Shown piece after piece: positions 23,236 through 36,023 of a DNA stretch of 64,000 nt. The position numbers and the translations under genes were made by a program. Numbering within the stretch: the first letter of the stretch is position 1; each line of letters starts with the position of its first letter. The stretch is from Rotaria socialis (taxonomy: Eukaryota; Rotifera; Eurotatoria; Philodinida; Philodinidae): the NCBI GenBank assembly GCA_905331475.1, contig CAJNYU010001440.1:1-64000 (forward strand). Direction: 5' to 3'. The notes below the pieces were generated by a model that did no database searches, had not been told where the DNA came from, and saw only the letters and a program-made list of their open reading frames with translations.

Positions 23236-25971
23236 AGATTAGGGTATAGTATTCTGTACTAAAGGAGCTGATTCGCATTTTTGTTTGCTTAATCAATCCT
23301 ACTGCAACTAATTATGCATGAATGAAGTAGAAGAACTTGTTATTTTACATTATCACAAACACAAAATTTATATACTAATTTGTTCTTATAATTGTTCTCA
23401 GTTGTCTTTTTTTTACTAGAAAATATTTTAGGATAGAAACAGAGGAAAAACTTCCCATTTCCATCTTCAGAAAACTGCAAGAAATATTTCCAAAATTCAT
23501 GAAGCCTGAACACTAAAATTTTTCCGAATCAAAGTTTCAGATTAACTTCCTTTTTTACTCAGGAAATACCGCTGAATTTTATTCAATTAGTGAGAGATTA
23601 TCTTTAATTTGGGAGGAAAAATCTCTTCTATCTTCTTCAAGTTGGAGGAAAACTGAAGTCAAAATTTCTAAAGTAGGAAAGGGGAACCGTCACGAACCCC
23701 CCTTTCCCTGTTCGCGCCGTCCCTGCAAATAAGCCAGTGGTTCACATCTTATCTCATGGAATAATTCATTACACCTCTGAACGTATTGGTTGCCTTTGTT
23801 TTGCATTCTCTAAAGTTCTTCAGTAGGTGTTGATCGATATCAGTAGTATGTATGTGGCCCTGTATGAACAGAATTATCTTTTTTTTGAAACCACAAATAG
23901 ACTGATGCCCGCGTGCGAAGTAGCCTTTTGTGTATGAATTAAGCTGATTTCAAATTTTTCACGGGCACAAGTTGTTGAGAGATTAGTGACAGAGCGAGCT
24001 GTGATATATCGTTTTCTTTCCCCAGGTGGTTCTTTTGAAACATGTATTTCATTGCCCATACCGCCCTCCTCTTTCGGAATTGGCATCAGTGCCGGCAATA
24101 CTGAACGACACTAGATGCGTACCCGATAAGTATTATTCAATAGAATAATAATCACATAGTTTTCGTTTGGCAATCCGCATTGTCAAAACGATCTATCGAT
24201 TTTTCATTCGAATTATTTTGTTTGTAGGATATCAGAAACATCTTCAATAGATGTCGGTCCCGAGTAAATGACTCAAATACGATCTTGTAAGATCCTACCA
24301 GCAGACGGCATTCGATGGGATTTCAGATTGAAGAATCAGAAACGGTCCGATAGTTAGATTTCTGTGAATATCTAATGATATCGGGTGGCCGAATCTAAGG
24401 GAATTTCAACACTAGGGTTTGGAGCAGTTTCTAGTAGGATGCGATTGAACTCATGGAAATTCTTCTCAGACGCTTCTTTTGAAGCACACTAGCATTCAAC
24501 TCAATTGAAATATCCAATTTTCCCTAAGAAATAGCACAGAAAATTTTCGAATTCGATAGGAACTAGTTTTGCAATCAAGTTATCGAAAAAAAGAAGGAAA
24601 ACGAATCAAAAGAGTTTGTCGACTCCTATTATATTACCAGATGATACATATTGTGAAAACTGCAAGCAATTATTAAAAAGAAGATGTATCAGCACCCGAA
24701 TGCATAAAGAAAAGGAACCCTTCAGAATTGAACATAGAATGTTAAAATGTATATTCATAGTCAATCTGCTTGTTGATCATTTATTTATATATGATGCACT
24801 TCGTAAATTATCTAAAGAAACGTTTAACAATTGTTAACAGTCTCATTTCATTTATTTCCTTGATTGTGTTCTTTAAAGATATTCTTGATTTTAGCTTATT
24901 GTCACTTTAAACTCCATGTTATTGAAAAATACGAGAATATAGACGATTTCTTCATTTTCTTTGAGGATATATATGTAACGGAAAATAAGAAGCGAAGAAA
25001 AAAAAATCAATCAATTAAGCTTAGTAGCAACAATAACAACAAACAAGAAGCAAACTGTTCGTCTCTGCAAATACGCATAGTTCTATAATAAATGAAAATG
25101 AAAAGCAAAAAGAAGAAAAACAGCAACTATACAATGAAAAAAAAGTAGCACCAATCAATCTATATGTATAAATATACACCGAATGCTTTATTTTTTTGTT
25201 TTCAAAACATATACAGAACTTATCACACGATTAAGAAAAAGAAAATTCAATTGGAAGAAGGAAGTTAATTTTTTTTCGCCAATACTTCTTATTGAACAAG
25301 AAATAGAAACCACATGTTCGATATCATATAGATGTGGAATGTTCGTTCATGTATGAATTAGATTGAATATGAAATAAGCGGTATGATGGATTGATTGCAT
25401 ATAGTCATGAAAGGACGGTTTTTGAAATAAATTTTATTAGACAGCGCTTAATTTTACACCTAAACCAATAGAAAAGCAAATTTATAAACAAAAGGTTTAT
25501 TTTTATTAAGTTATTCTATTAGTTCAAACATGCAGGGAATAATGCGAAAATCTATTTTAGTATTGGATAGAATGCCCTCAAAAAAAATGCATTCATACAA
25601 AGTAATTTTAAACTGTCTCATGAGCCGCCATATACAATTAGAAACTAATAAAGCTTCTTGAGAAAAAGCAGTAATTCAATACTTATTCGAAGGGTAATAT
25701 AGTTTGATATGTGTGACGAAGAAAAAAGTGCATTTACTGAATTACAAATAACATGTGTACTGTAAAAGGATTTTCCTTGCTGTACGACTGCTGTCTCTCG
25801 CACACAAATAGAACAGTACACAATGAAATTGCAATAGAGTTGATGCATTGTAGTGTGATTTAATAAAGCGTTAAGAAATTTTTTGACAATGACGAAATGC
25901 AACAAAGACGAGAAGCAAAATCTTCTTCTTACATTTGATCTCCAAGCGCCTAAGGAAATCTCGGATGATTA
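23236..25971. other. Gene-poor stretch
   Basis: A short frame at 24616-24837 contains YCENCKQLLKRR, a CxxC pair, but it has no wider similarity. Sequence near 23700-24100 resembles 18120-18300 in part (GTTGATGCC, GTGCATGAATTAAG), suggesting a dispersed old repeat. No gene was called. The last few hundred bases may hold the final exon or 3' UTR of the PDZ-LIM gene. Confidence 0.3.
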
Positions 25972-28900
25972 TTAAATTATATAAAGATGAGAAAAATAAA
26001 AATTCGTACCGTTTTCATCTGAAAAACAATTTTGACAATGGAGTCTATTACTTCGTACACGAACATCGGTTCCTTCAAATGATGATGATAATGGAATATT
26101 ACAAACAAAACATCGAAAACATTCGATATGATAATATAAACCAAGTGATTCAATAACCATTGCTGATCCTTGGCCTAAAATTCAAATAATGAAAACAATA
26201 CATTAGAGCAAACTCATTGCCATTTTTTACCTAATTCATCGTTGCATCTCGAGCAACGTAATTTACCACTAACAGATAAAACTCGATTATTATTACTATT
26301 AATCGTTGTACGAATGGGTGATTTCCTAACAAAAGCAAATTCAATGTCAAAAACTCTTTAAAATCTTCTTAAAACGAACGCTAAATGTTTTGATCGATTG
26401 TTTCGGTTATTCGATAAATCAAAATCTCTAGGTTGGTGTTGTTGATTAGTTCGTGAATTATGTTGATAATGATGAAATTCATCTGTACTATCACCATAAT
26501 TAAAAGCACTTGATTGACTTGATATTTGTTTATTCACTTGCAGTTCTTGATGATACGAAGTTTGTGGCGTAGTTTGACGAGTATTACCTTTTTTTTCATC
26601 ATTATATGAAGATAACTGTGATGACAGTGGTGTTAATGGTTCTGCTGAAGATGAACTAATAATTGATTTTTTTTGTTCCTCATTAATCCATGAATGATCT
26701 TCATAATGACTTTTTTTTGGTACTTGATTAAGTGTGGTATGAATTTGTTTACTAGAGAAATTTTTACGATTAATTTACGATTATTTTTTGAAAAATGCTA
26801 ACCTTGTTATACGTTGTGGTGGTAGTTTTTCATCTATTGGAATCGATGTGGTCTTCTGTGGTTGTTGTTGATATGCTGGTGGTGAAGATATATTAACTCT
26901 TAATTCATTAACTGATCGATCAGATAACTGCGATAACAATGGCCGATTCATCGGCCCAGTTGATGATATTTCTTGTACAGATTGATTTTCATAATTTGTT
27001 AATAACTGTGGTTGCTTATGAGCATCTAAACAATGAATTGTATTTTCGTGTGGACTAACTTTTAAACCATATGTACGAGTAGTACGAGTATGATTAAAAT
27101 TTGAATCGGATTGTTGAATAGAAGGAGAAAGGGACGACGATGGCGGCGTTTTTATTGTAGAATTAGGTAATGCAGCATTCGTTAAATCGATAGGTATATT
27201 AACTGGTCGTGATTCCTATTACGTCATAAAGAGCAATAGAAGAAAAAAAGCAATGCGCACATATATATATATACGTACTCGTGCTGCTTGTTTATGAGGA
27301 AAACCGTGTAAAAGTTCTTGTTGTAATTGACTCATCTGTTTTTCAACTGATGAACGTACTTGAGCAATAGGAGAATCATTAAATTGTTGATCATTGATAT
27401 TTAAATCTAATGTTCCATGTAATAAAGTATCAACGGATGTTAATGGTGGTGGTGGTGATTTCAAATTGGTTGTTAAAGGTGATGGTGGATCGATAAGATT
27501 CGATGAAATTAATGTTGGATTAGAAAGGACTGAAAGAAAGAAATGTTTAGATAAAAGATAAAATAAGAAGAATAATTGAAAAAAAGATATTTTACGTGTT
27601 TTAACTACGTCCCGAGTTGTTGATTGTTGTTCGATCGTACCTGTTGTCTGTAAAAAAGAAAAGATGAAATCACTATGTAATATGATATGAAATAAACATG
27701 AGAAGAGATAGAGAAGATGCAATAGTAGTAATAGTAATAGTAATAGTAATAGAAGTAGTCATTCATGCATGGAATAATTCATTAGTATATCGTAAAAGTC
27801 ATTTGGAGATAAATACTCTATTAAAATATATTTCAAGGTTATTACTAAGCAAATCGTTGAGCTAATAAAATTCGTTTTTTAGAAATTGCTAAGAAAAAAT
27901 ATATATTATCATTATTCGGAGCAATCTATATTAACTACCTAGAACTATAAGCAAGCTGATATAATCTAATGGGCTTTTAAACTACTCTAAATACATTCGA
28001 ATTTTTCACTGTAGTTTTTTTTCTTAAAGAAGAAGAAGAACAATACGTAAAAGATATTCTAATTCGGTAAACATGCAATTAGTTACCGAGTTGAGTCTAG
28101 AAAATGTTCTTTTTTCTTTTGTCAAAATGACTACTCATCTGTGATGTTTTAATTTTGTAAGACAACGATTAAATTAACAATACAATCATATTCGAATATT
28201 TTATGAGAAAAAAAAAACAAAAACGACGCAAAAATTATTAGTCATGGAAACAAATGGCAAAAAAACACAAGAATTGAAAGGCAACAAACAAAAAAACATC
28301 TGTCATTCACCAAACAACACAAGTGATGATTAGTGTACATGTTTTATGTGCAATAAATATATTTATATATAATAAAAATTGTTTGAGTTGTTGAATTAGA
28401 AGACGTGCAGTTAAATAGGTAAATTTATCTTTATTTTTAAATAATCACACATGTTCGACTACCTCATTCTTCATGTTTTTGCTAATGCTGTTTGATGGAT
28501 CCAGCATCTTTCGAAAGGCTTCAATTGGCGATGAGTGAGTGAGATTCTGAACAACACAAAACAATAGCCATGCATGCGTTGTTTATTTTATTTTATTTTT
28601 TTAATTAATAAACAAGTGAAAAATATATCTATAGACAATCATTTTGTTTTGTTTCTTAAGCAATTGTTATGCATCTAATGGGTGTGAAAAATGTGAGCAG
28701 CTCTTTTCTCAAAAAATAGTTTCTTTTGTTTCAATTAAGGATAAAAAATAATCTTACTGTGTCATTAGTTTTCGGTGCACCTTGCTCAAATACAAAACAA
28801 AAAAAGCCGAAAATTGTAATGGTGCAAGTATAGACGACGAGCGACGAAAAAGAAAAACGGAGATATACACATACAAACGAATGATTGCCTTACGGCATGC

Positions 28901-29765
28901 ATTCAATTACATGATGATGACTATGGATCATGCTCATTCATTTTTCTCTGTCTAATCGAAATCANTCTCATGTTTATTTCATATCATATTACATAGTGAT
29001 TTCATCTTTTCTTTTTTACAGACAACAGGTACGATCGAATATTGGATGGTACTGTTGATGAGACGAGTATTGTACTTGTTGTTGTTGTGGTGGTGGTGGT
29101 GGTGGTGGTGGCGGTGGTGGCAATAGGAGATACTGATATATTGGATTGTAAATTAGATATAGATTTTTGTGGTGACGGTGTTCGACTATGTTGAATTGTA
29201 ACTGTTTGAGAATTATCATCGACTACATCTAATAAAGAAAGGATTAAAAATAAGACTAGATTTATCCAAGAGAGCAACAATGTATTGTCTAACCTTCATA
29301 AGTCTTTACAATCAGTTTAATACTTCCACGTAAATTTCGTTCTTTGAGAATTTTTCGTACTTGATCAAAGGTCATATTTTGAATATTTTCATCATTCATT
29401 GATACAATTTCATCATCAATACATAATCCAGCTTTATCAGCAGGACTACCTGAAACGAGATTAAAGAAAACGAAATTTCTTTTACATGTCAATAATTTAT
29501 TCGTTTGTACCATCTTCAAGTGTTGATATATAAATCGGCCGATTCTGTGCTGGACCACCGTCAAGTTTAAAACCAAAGCCACGTATATCAACTGGTTTTT
29601 GAATAAATAGTTCATGAATTCTTCCAGGACCCTAAAAATAGTTTTTAGAGAAAACTTTTTTTCTAGAAATCTATTGATTTTACTCTATGACGTGGAGGCG
29701 TTGGACTTTTTGGTTGTATTGGATTGGGAATATTTATTGCTGTTATTGTTAATGGTGCGGGTGGT

Positions 29766-29796
<31 letters not shown>

Positions 29797-32700
29797 TACC
29801 AATAGTTGGTGGTGGTGTAGGAGAAAAAATTTGAGGTTCATCAAATCTATCAATAAGAAATGAAAATAAAAATAATATAATATAGTAAAAAAATTAATCA
29901 GACTTTTTAATTGGACTAGGAAGAGATGATGGCCCATTGTTTGATATTGTTGGATCATCTTCGACACGAGCTGAATTTGTACTTTGCTTTCGTTTTTGTT
30001 CTCGTTTTTGACGCCAACTTTCAACAGCCTAAAATATATGATAAAGAAAATAATCTTGAAAAGGTAATAAATCAATTGTTTTTCTTTCGTTTGTCATATA
30101 AATTCAATTTTCTATTCAAAAATATTGATGAACAGTCGGGTAAATCAATATTGAATTTCTATTGCACTAGTTTGTTTCACTATTAGCAACAAGAGAATTA
30201 TGATTTCGTAGAACGAAGATAACAGGTCAATGTAAAACTTAAAGCACAACAGAAGTAACAAGATATAACTACTTGTTCTGATTAAATATTACTTCGATGA
30301 AGAAAAAAAAAGAAAAAAAATTTAATCGAGTACATTAACGTACTTCAGTGTAATCCTCGTAGACTTCATTCTGTTTTAGACGTCTTGCTGCTGCTGCGGC
30401 GGCAATACTACTGCTAGTAGTAGGAGCTGTGGAAGGTTTTCGTGTCGTTGTCGGACCTTTCATATTAGTTAATACCAATTGAATTGTATGTTTAATTGAT
30501 TTCGATTAGACAGAGAAAAATGAATGAGCATGATCCATAGTCATCATCATGTAATTGAATGCATGCCGTAAGGCAATCATTCGTTTGTATGTGTATATCT
30601 CCGTTTTTCTTTTTCGTCGTTCGTCGTCTATACTTGCACCATTACAATTTTCGGCTTTTTTTGTTTTGTATTTGAGCAAGGTGCACCGTGTGCAATGCAG
30701 TAGAAGAAGAAGAAGAAAGTGTAACCTCTTTTTCTTTTTCGTCTTCTTCTTGTTCTTTCTATACTGTGTTTAGACAGCAAGAGAGAGTAATCGAGTTATG
30801 CGAACACACGTCTTTGATTCAATCTCGAATAAGAAACCAACAAGCGACTTGCTTCATTCTTCTTTTCTCTCACACATACTCCTCTTCTTCTTCTGTTTAA
30901 ACAACAACATTAATCACAAGGAGTACGGCGTCGTAGCGGAAAGAGCAATGTCTTTTGATAACAATAAAACGATGCAAACAAGAAAGAGTTCTTCGTTTTT
31001 TTTCTCCAATACTATTGTGAGTCGTATTATTTTGCTTGTCGATTAAAAAGTTTTGTTTTCAAACATGGATTTTAATAAAAGCAACGAATCATCTCACGTT
31101 GGCTTCCATGCATACACTAGGCCTGCTAATCTCAATTACAAACAAAACAGCTTATTTTCACTGGTTGATTGCCAAAAACGAAAAAGAGAAAAAAGAACGA
31201 AGACAAAAGAAAAAGAAAAAAGCACGAAAGAACGTGATGGCCATGATGACGCAAGATACAAACGCCGTGAATTAGGTAATACCTATTGCTTCCTTCCGTT
31301 TGATATGTAGATACCGAAGCAAGCAAATTCAATTAAGTAAAATATTTAGATATTTTCCTATCCGAATAAATAAACGTGTGTAAATGTGTGACATGAAAAT
31401 GAATTGAAATAAAAGGAGCCGAGGCTATGTAAATGCAACAGAAAAGATAAGATGTGATAATAAATGTCTCTAGGTGTCGATTTCGTACAAACATGAGCTC
31501 GTAAAAATTTCTAACATTTTTTTTTCTATATCATTATAAAAGATAAATAACATTCAGTTGGGCTTTTTTTGCTTCTAAGTGAAGAAATAGCTTTTTTTTT
31601 GAAAGAGAAGGTCAACGTTTTGAATGAAAGAAATTAACTGTGACAAATTAAAGAAAACTGTCAAAAGTTTGAAAGTCCTTCGACGTGTATAAATGAGCAA
31701 AAAGGAGGGAAAAAATGAAAAAGGACAAACAAATTTTTTGTTAATATGTAAATGAAATGATTTGAGAAGAGAAAAATTTTGAATATTACCTTAGACCAAT
31801 TAGCTTCATCATCATCATTTAAATTAGTTAACTTGTTATTATTATTATTATTATTATTATTGTTAGTATCATTATTTTGATTGATATTTAATTTAAAGTT
31901 TTCTTGTAACCGTTTTCGAGATTCTAATAATGTTAATTGTTCTTGAGCCCGTTCAATTAAATCATGATTTGGATGAATTTTAACAAATTGTAATGGATCA
32001 TTATTTGATTTATTTACATTTAATGTTCCATTAAAATGTCGTGTTGGTATTGTTGTTGTTGTTGATGCTAATTCATCAAATGACTGTGAACGTCCTTGAT
32101 GATGTAGCGATGATGTTGAACCACCATTGCCATAAACTTTTGAGCTGGCCAATGATGTGTAATCGGAATCGACAGAACCTTGATCACTATTATCAAATAA
32201 CAGTATTTGATTATTTGTTATTGTTGTGTTGCTTGTGGATGAGGGCGATATAAGTATTGGAGAAAATCCATTCAATTGATTTTGTTGAAAAGTTGACATG
32301 GTTTTTAATGATGATATATCATGTCATCATTTAATGATCATCATCTGAACAAATGAAAAACAAAAAAGAAAAAAAGACGAATCAATAGATATATCATCAT
32401 CTATATTATTCAAGGATAAAATAGATTCATTTGAAAAGATGAAAAGTATTAAGGGCGGATCTATAATCTGCTATTCATATATAATAATTTCAATATGCTA
32501 ACACAACCTCAATCATGATGGTAATCATCATCATCATCATCATGATCAACCGTACTGAATAAGACGGGAGAAAGAGCGACAACGAAACTTTATGCAAATT
32601 TATTTATACGTAGGCTATACATACAGAGGGAACGGAGACCTATATTCTTTTTTCCTCTTCTTCTTGTATGACCAAAAGAGCAATGAGAGATGTATAGCAA

Positions 32701-33300
32701 GTGTTCACTATACTATATACATCTATTTATGATAAAAATCAACGTCATCATTAATGTTCTTCTTCGGTTAGATTTTTTTTTTGTATGTAGTATCTGCTTG
32801 TGAGTATGATCGAATATATATATATATATAAATGTGTATATGTACCATCATAGACAACGACGATTCGATTTATTAGTAATATGAAGAGAGAGAGAAAATT
32901 GAATGGACACTTACTCCGCCATCGATATGTAAATCATCGATTGGTGCCCGATTGATTTCTTTACGTACGTAGGTGTACATGCTTACGTACGAAAAGAATG
33001 ACAATTTATTATTATACCAACAGAGGGATATAACTGATTCGAATAGAATAGATGAAGAAGAAAATAAAATACGCATATACATATACATATAAGCTAGAAC
33101 GAAAATTTCATTTATATTTGTGTAGTTACATGAAAGAAATTTGAGTTGATCGAAAGAAAAACATATGCGCCTACACACATCCACAAGCAGGCGTTTGATG
33201 CCATGACTAATGCCGTATGGAGAGTACTCACTTTTCTTTTCAAGGGCGATGATGATGTGTAACGACTGGCTACGGTCAATGGTACATCATAAATCATCAT
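25972..33300 (-). CDS. PDZ-LIM domain protein (LMO7/PDLIM-like)
   Basis: This is a long spliced minus-strand gene. In protein order: alternative N-termini; an exon AVESWRQKREQKRK (about 29905-30030); a proline-rich exon with a run of 12 Pro (about 29680-29850); a PDZ domain over two exons (about 29507-29630 and 29293-29450) with the ligand loop GFGFKL and SPADKAGLCIDDEIVSMN; Ser/Thr/Gln-rich linkers (29040-29231, 27596-27650, 27276-27525, 26800-27216, 26400-26758); and one LIM domain over two exons (about 25975-26330), with CSRC, HIECFRCFVC and CQNC giving the eight zinc ligands. LMO7-type proteins link actin and adhesion sites, and a cytoskeletal scaffold role is expected. The calponin-homology domain of LMO7 was not found. 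The extreme C-terminus is uncertain: the frame stops at 25972-25974 if unspliced, or continues if a GT-AG intron to about 25954 is used. An inverted duplication crosses the gene at 27.6-30.7 kb. Confidence 0.8.
27630..30688. repeat. Nested inverted duplications around a single N
   Basis: 27630-27703 is the reverse complement of 28966-29039 (74 bp). 28773-28964 is the near-perfect reverse complement of 30497-30688 (192 bp, at least one mismatch). A single N at 28965 sits exactly between the inner ends. The first pair begins in the exon TTGTIEQQSTTRD and the second flanks the exons from 29040 to 30463. The geometry fits a scaffold join between two overlapping contigs or haplotypes, or an inversion allele, rather than a mobile element. 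Confidence 0.85.
30343..33300 (-). other. Alternative first exons of the PDZ-LIM gene
   Basis: Four ATG-starting exons each end in phase 0 at a GT donor and could join the same acceptor before AVESWRQ (about 30030). They are 30343-30463 (MKGPTTTRKPSTAP), 31790-32299 (MSTFQQNQLNGFSP, with a poly-Asn run and ending EANWSK), 32915-32980 (MYTYVRKEINRAP) and 33232-33300 (MMIYDVPLTVASRY). A fifth, weaker candidate is at about 33434-33480 (MLTNLSYRSDRQQ). Shared phase and orientation suggest alternative promoters. No transcript evidence is available here. Confidence 0.55.
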
Positions 33301-36023
33301 TCGACCTCCATCCACTATTCTATGTTCTTCTATTTTGACATTAAACGACAACGAGCGAGTGAGAAAAAAAGAGAAAAGAAGAAAAAATACATAAACGACT
33401 AGCATGCACACAGACAAGTAATTTTCTTCGTTTACTATATCTTGTTGCCTGTCTGATCTGTATGACAGATTTGTAAGCACGCTTAAACATCTTGTCCGCC
33501 TTACTTTTCATTATTTCGCTTCTATTCTATTTCATTCATTATGTGACAATGGAACGAAAGTTTCATTGTCATACGCATGTATACCTCGTTCTGTTGATTG
33601 TTGATGATGCATGACACTGGTGTACATTTATGTGAATAAAGGTTCGTCCCCATTATATATCTAGAAAATGAGACAAGACAAGGACTTTTTCATCGTTCAG
33701 CACCTCTCAGGGATTTTGATGAGTGAAAAAGATATGAAGGATTGACAAGGATGGTATGTTTCAATCAGACGAAAAGAATGCATACATATATATATATATT
33801 TGTTTATAGCTTGACTTTTTTCCCTAACATATCTTTGAGAGTTTATCATCAGATTAAAAAGATATAATCGTACAATTGTTTTTCTTGTCTTCGTGTACTA
33901 CTCGTTGTCCATATGTGTCAAATAAAAAAAAGCTTGAAAGCCGGATATATATATATATATATTCTTGTTTCTTTTTCTCGTTTTTCTTGTGTTCTCTTTT
34001 ATCAACATCTATAAGAACATCAGAAGAGAAAAAGGAAATGGTGCTCTTGCTCTCCGTCTCGTTTTCTTTCTCGTTAGAGTCCATACTTTTGTGTCACATC
34101 AAGCTGATGTTCAATATACACGTGTACATATACTTTCGCATTCAAAGGTCAACCGAAACTTTTATGTATATCGGTGTTAGATAGAGTTAGGCGAAAGGGG
34201 TAAGCAAACATACGAATCGATCCTAAACAGAAAAAAGAATCGTCGATGATTGTATAAACGGCTGAGTGCATGATTGCCTTCAAGTAAACGACGTCAATCT
34301 AGACAGCTAAAAATAACAAGAATAAAAATATAGTAATCAAAGTGAAATTTGATGAACCTATATACAAATGTATATGTCAAGCTATTAGTACCTCATCAAT
34401 TAAGAACACTAGAAAGATAAAATATACATGTATAGCAAAAAGGAAAAGGTGATAAAAAAAACGTCATTTGTCTAGAATCTCTCGATTGAAAAATAATTGA
34501 TCGAATCTTAAAAAGCAACCAACAATTTAAAAGACATTTAAATAAAGTTTTGATAGGCTATTTTCGATAACCTTTCAATGAATTTTCGATTTACAATCAG
34601 GTAAATCCGACTTGTAGCGTCCTCTGATAAAAGAAAGCAATAGTCATTACTAATTAAAAAATAATTTATACTATTGCTCTTTCATGATTAGAGTTCACCG
34701 ATAAATTCAATAAAAGTAAATGTATAAAATTGAGTTTCATGGATATTTAAAGATAACATCCATATCATGCGAAAAAAATTCTCTTGTAAAACTTGCTTGT
34801 GCTACAAATTATGACAAATAGAATTGCTCAAGAAAGTTAATATAATAGTGAATCGCGTGGCAAACTGCTTTTCTTATGCATGGATTTAATGATCATTTCT
34901 TTTAAGACCTGATTATCTAATATGTGATAATTAAAAATCTGATACAAGTATCAAAGAAAACTTGTAGTTTGAATAGTACAATCGTCTTTTTACCATAGAA
35001 AGGTGTGATATGATACATTCAGTATGTTAACTAATATATCTATGGATGCAATAGTTAGATGATTTTGTTTTTGTTTTACCTTTCAATTACAATGATGATT
35101 AATAGGAAAAAAATTCGTTTTTAGACATTTCTGTTTTATTAGTCTACTAATAAGTATTTCATTTACTAGATGTTAATAATAGAAATATCGGCTGATACGA
35201 GGCAATAAATTAAGAATAAATCTTTTAGAAATCAAAAATATTTCTTCGTCGTAGTCTTTCAACACAACGGAAAATGTTTTTCTTTGATACACTCTTCGTA
35301 TCATTCTCTAGGAAATGAAAATCTTTTGTTTACTCACCACTTATTTCTTTATATACTCTTTAATCAGTTGACAAGAATCGAAGACATAATGATTTATGTA
35401 GAAGATCATTATTTTGAATCCGTAAGATAGAAATTGTCGCAATTCCTTGAAGAATTCGCCTGTGGGATTGATTTCATACAGAAGACCACTGCTTTTTTTT
35501 GGTGCATTATGCTAAAAGTCTGCTTCTCAAAACATAAAAATATAATGGTGGACCGATTTTTTGTATGCATGACTACTAATATAATCGTTGCACTCGAGTC
35601 TTTGAATCAATGAACACGAATAGACCAGCTTTTATAATTTTCTTTTCATCGATTATTTAAAATTAAATTCATCTTGTTGAATAAATATACATGAAACGCA
35701 GAATTCATAGTATTATGCACATATTTTTTTCAAACTGCCTAAAAATTTCTACTGGCTATATCAATTAAAAAGGAAAACAAACTTGAGAAAAAAAACGGAG
35801 AAGAACATATGAAAGCATTGGTGATAATGACACTGTTTGACTTTCAATGTTGTAGAAGAAAAAGAATAAGACATTATTTCAAACACAAAAACGACACATT
35901 CTGAAAAGCATGCATAGAAAATCACAGACGAGCAAAAAAACGTTGAAAAAGAAGTCTATTGACAAAAAATTCACCTAGAAGACAAATTATAAATTTTCAT
36001 TTCTCAATTGTCACAATTCTATT
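33301..36023. other. Intergenic, no gene seen
   Basis: AT-rich sequence between the 5' end of the PDZ-LIM gene and the 3' end of the channel gene, both on the minus strand. Short TA microsatellites lie at about 33780-33800 and 33945-33962. The first part probably holds promoters of the PDZ-LIM gene. Confidence 0.4.

Noticed and set aside
24616-24837. Zinc-finger-like frame with YCENC
   Set aside because: A single CxxC with no partner pair and no neighbouring exon; likely chance.
29002-29280. Separate Thr/Pro-rich small protein at the GGT repeat
   Set aside because: The repeat is part of a PDZ-LIM linker exon; alternative frames across it are shadows of the same low-complexity run.
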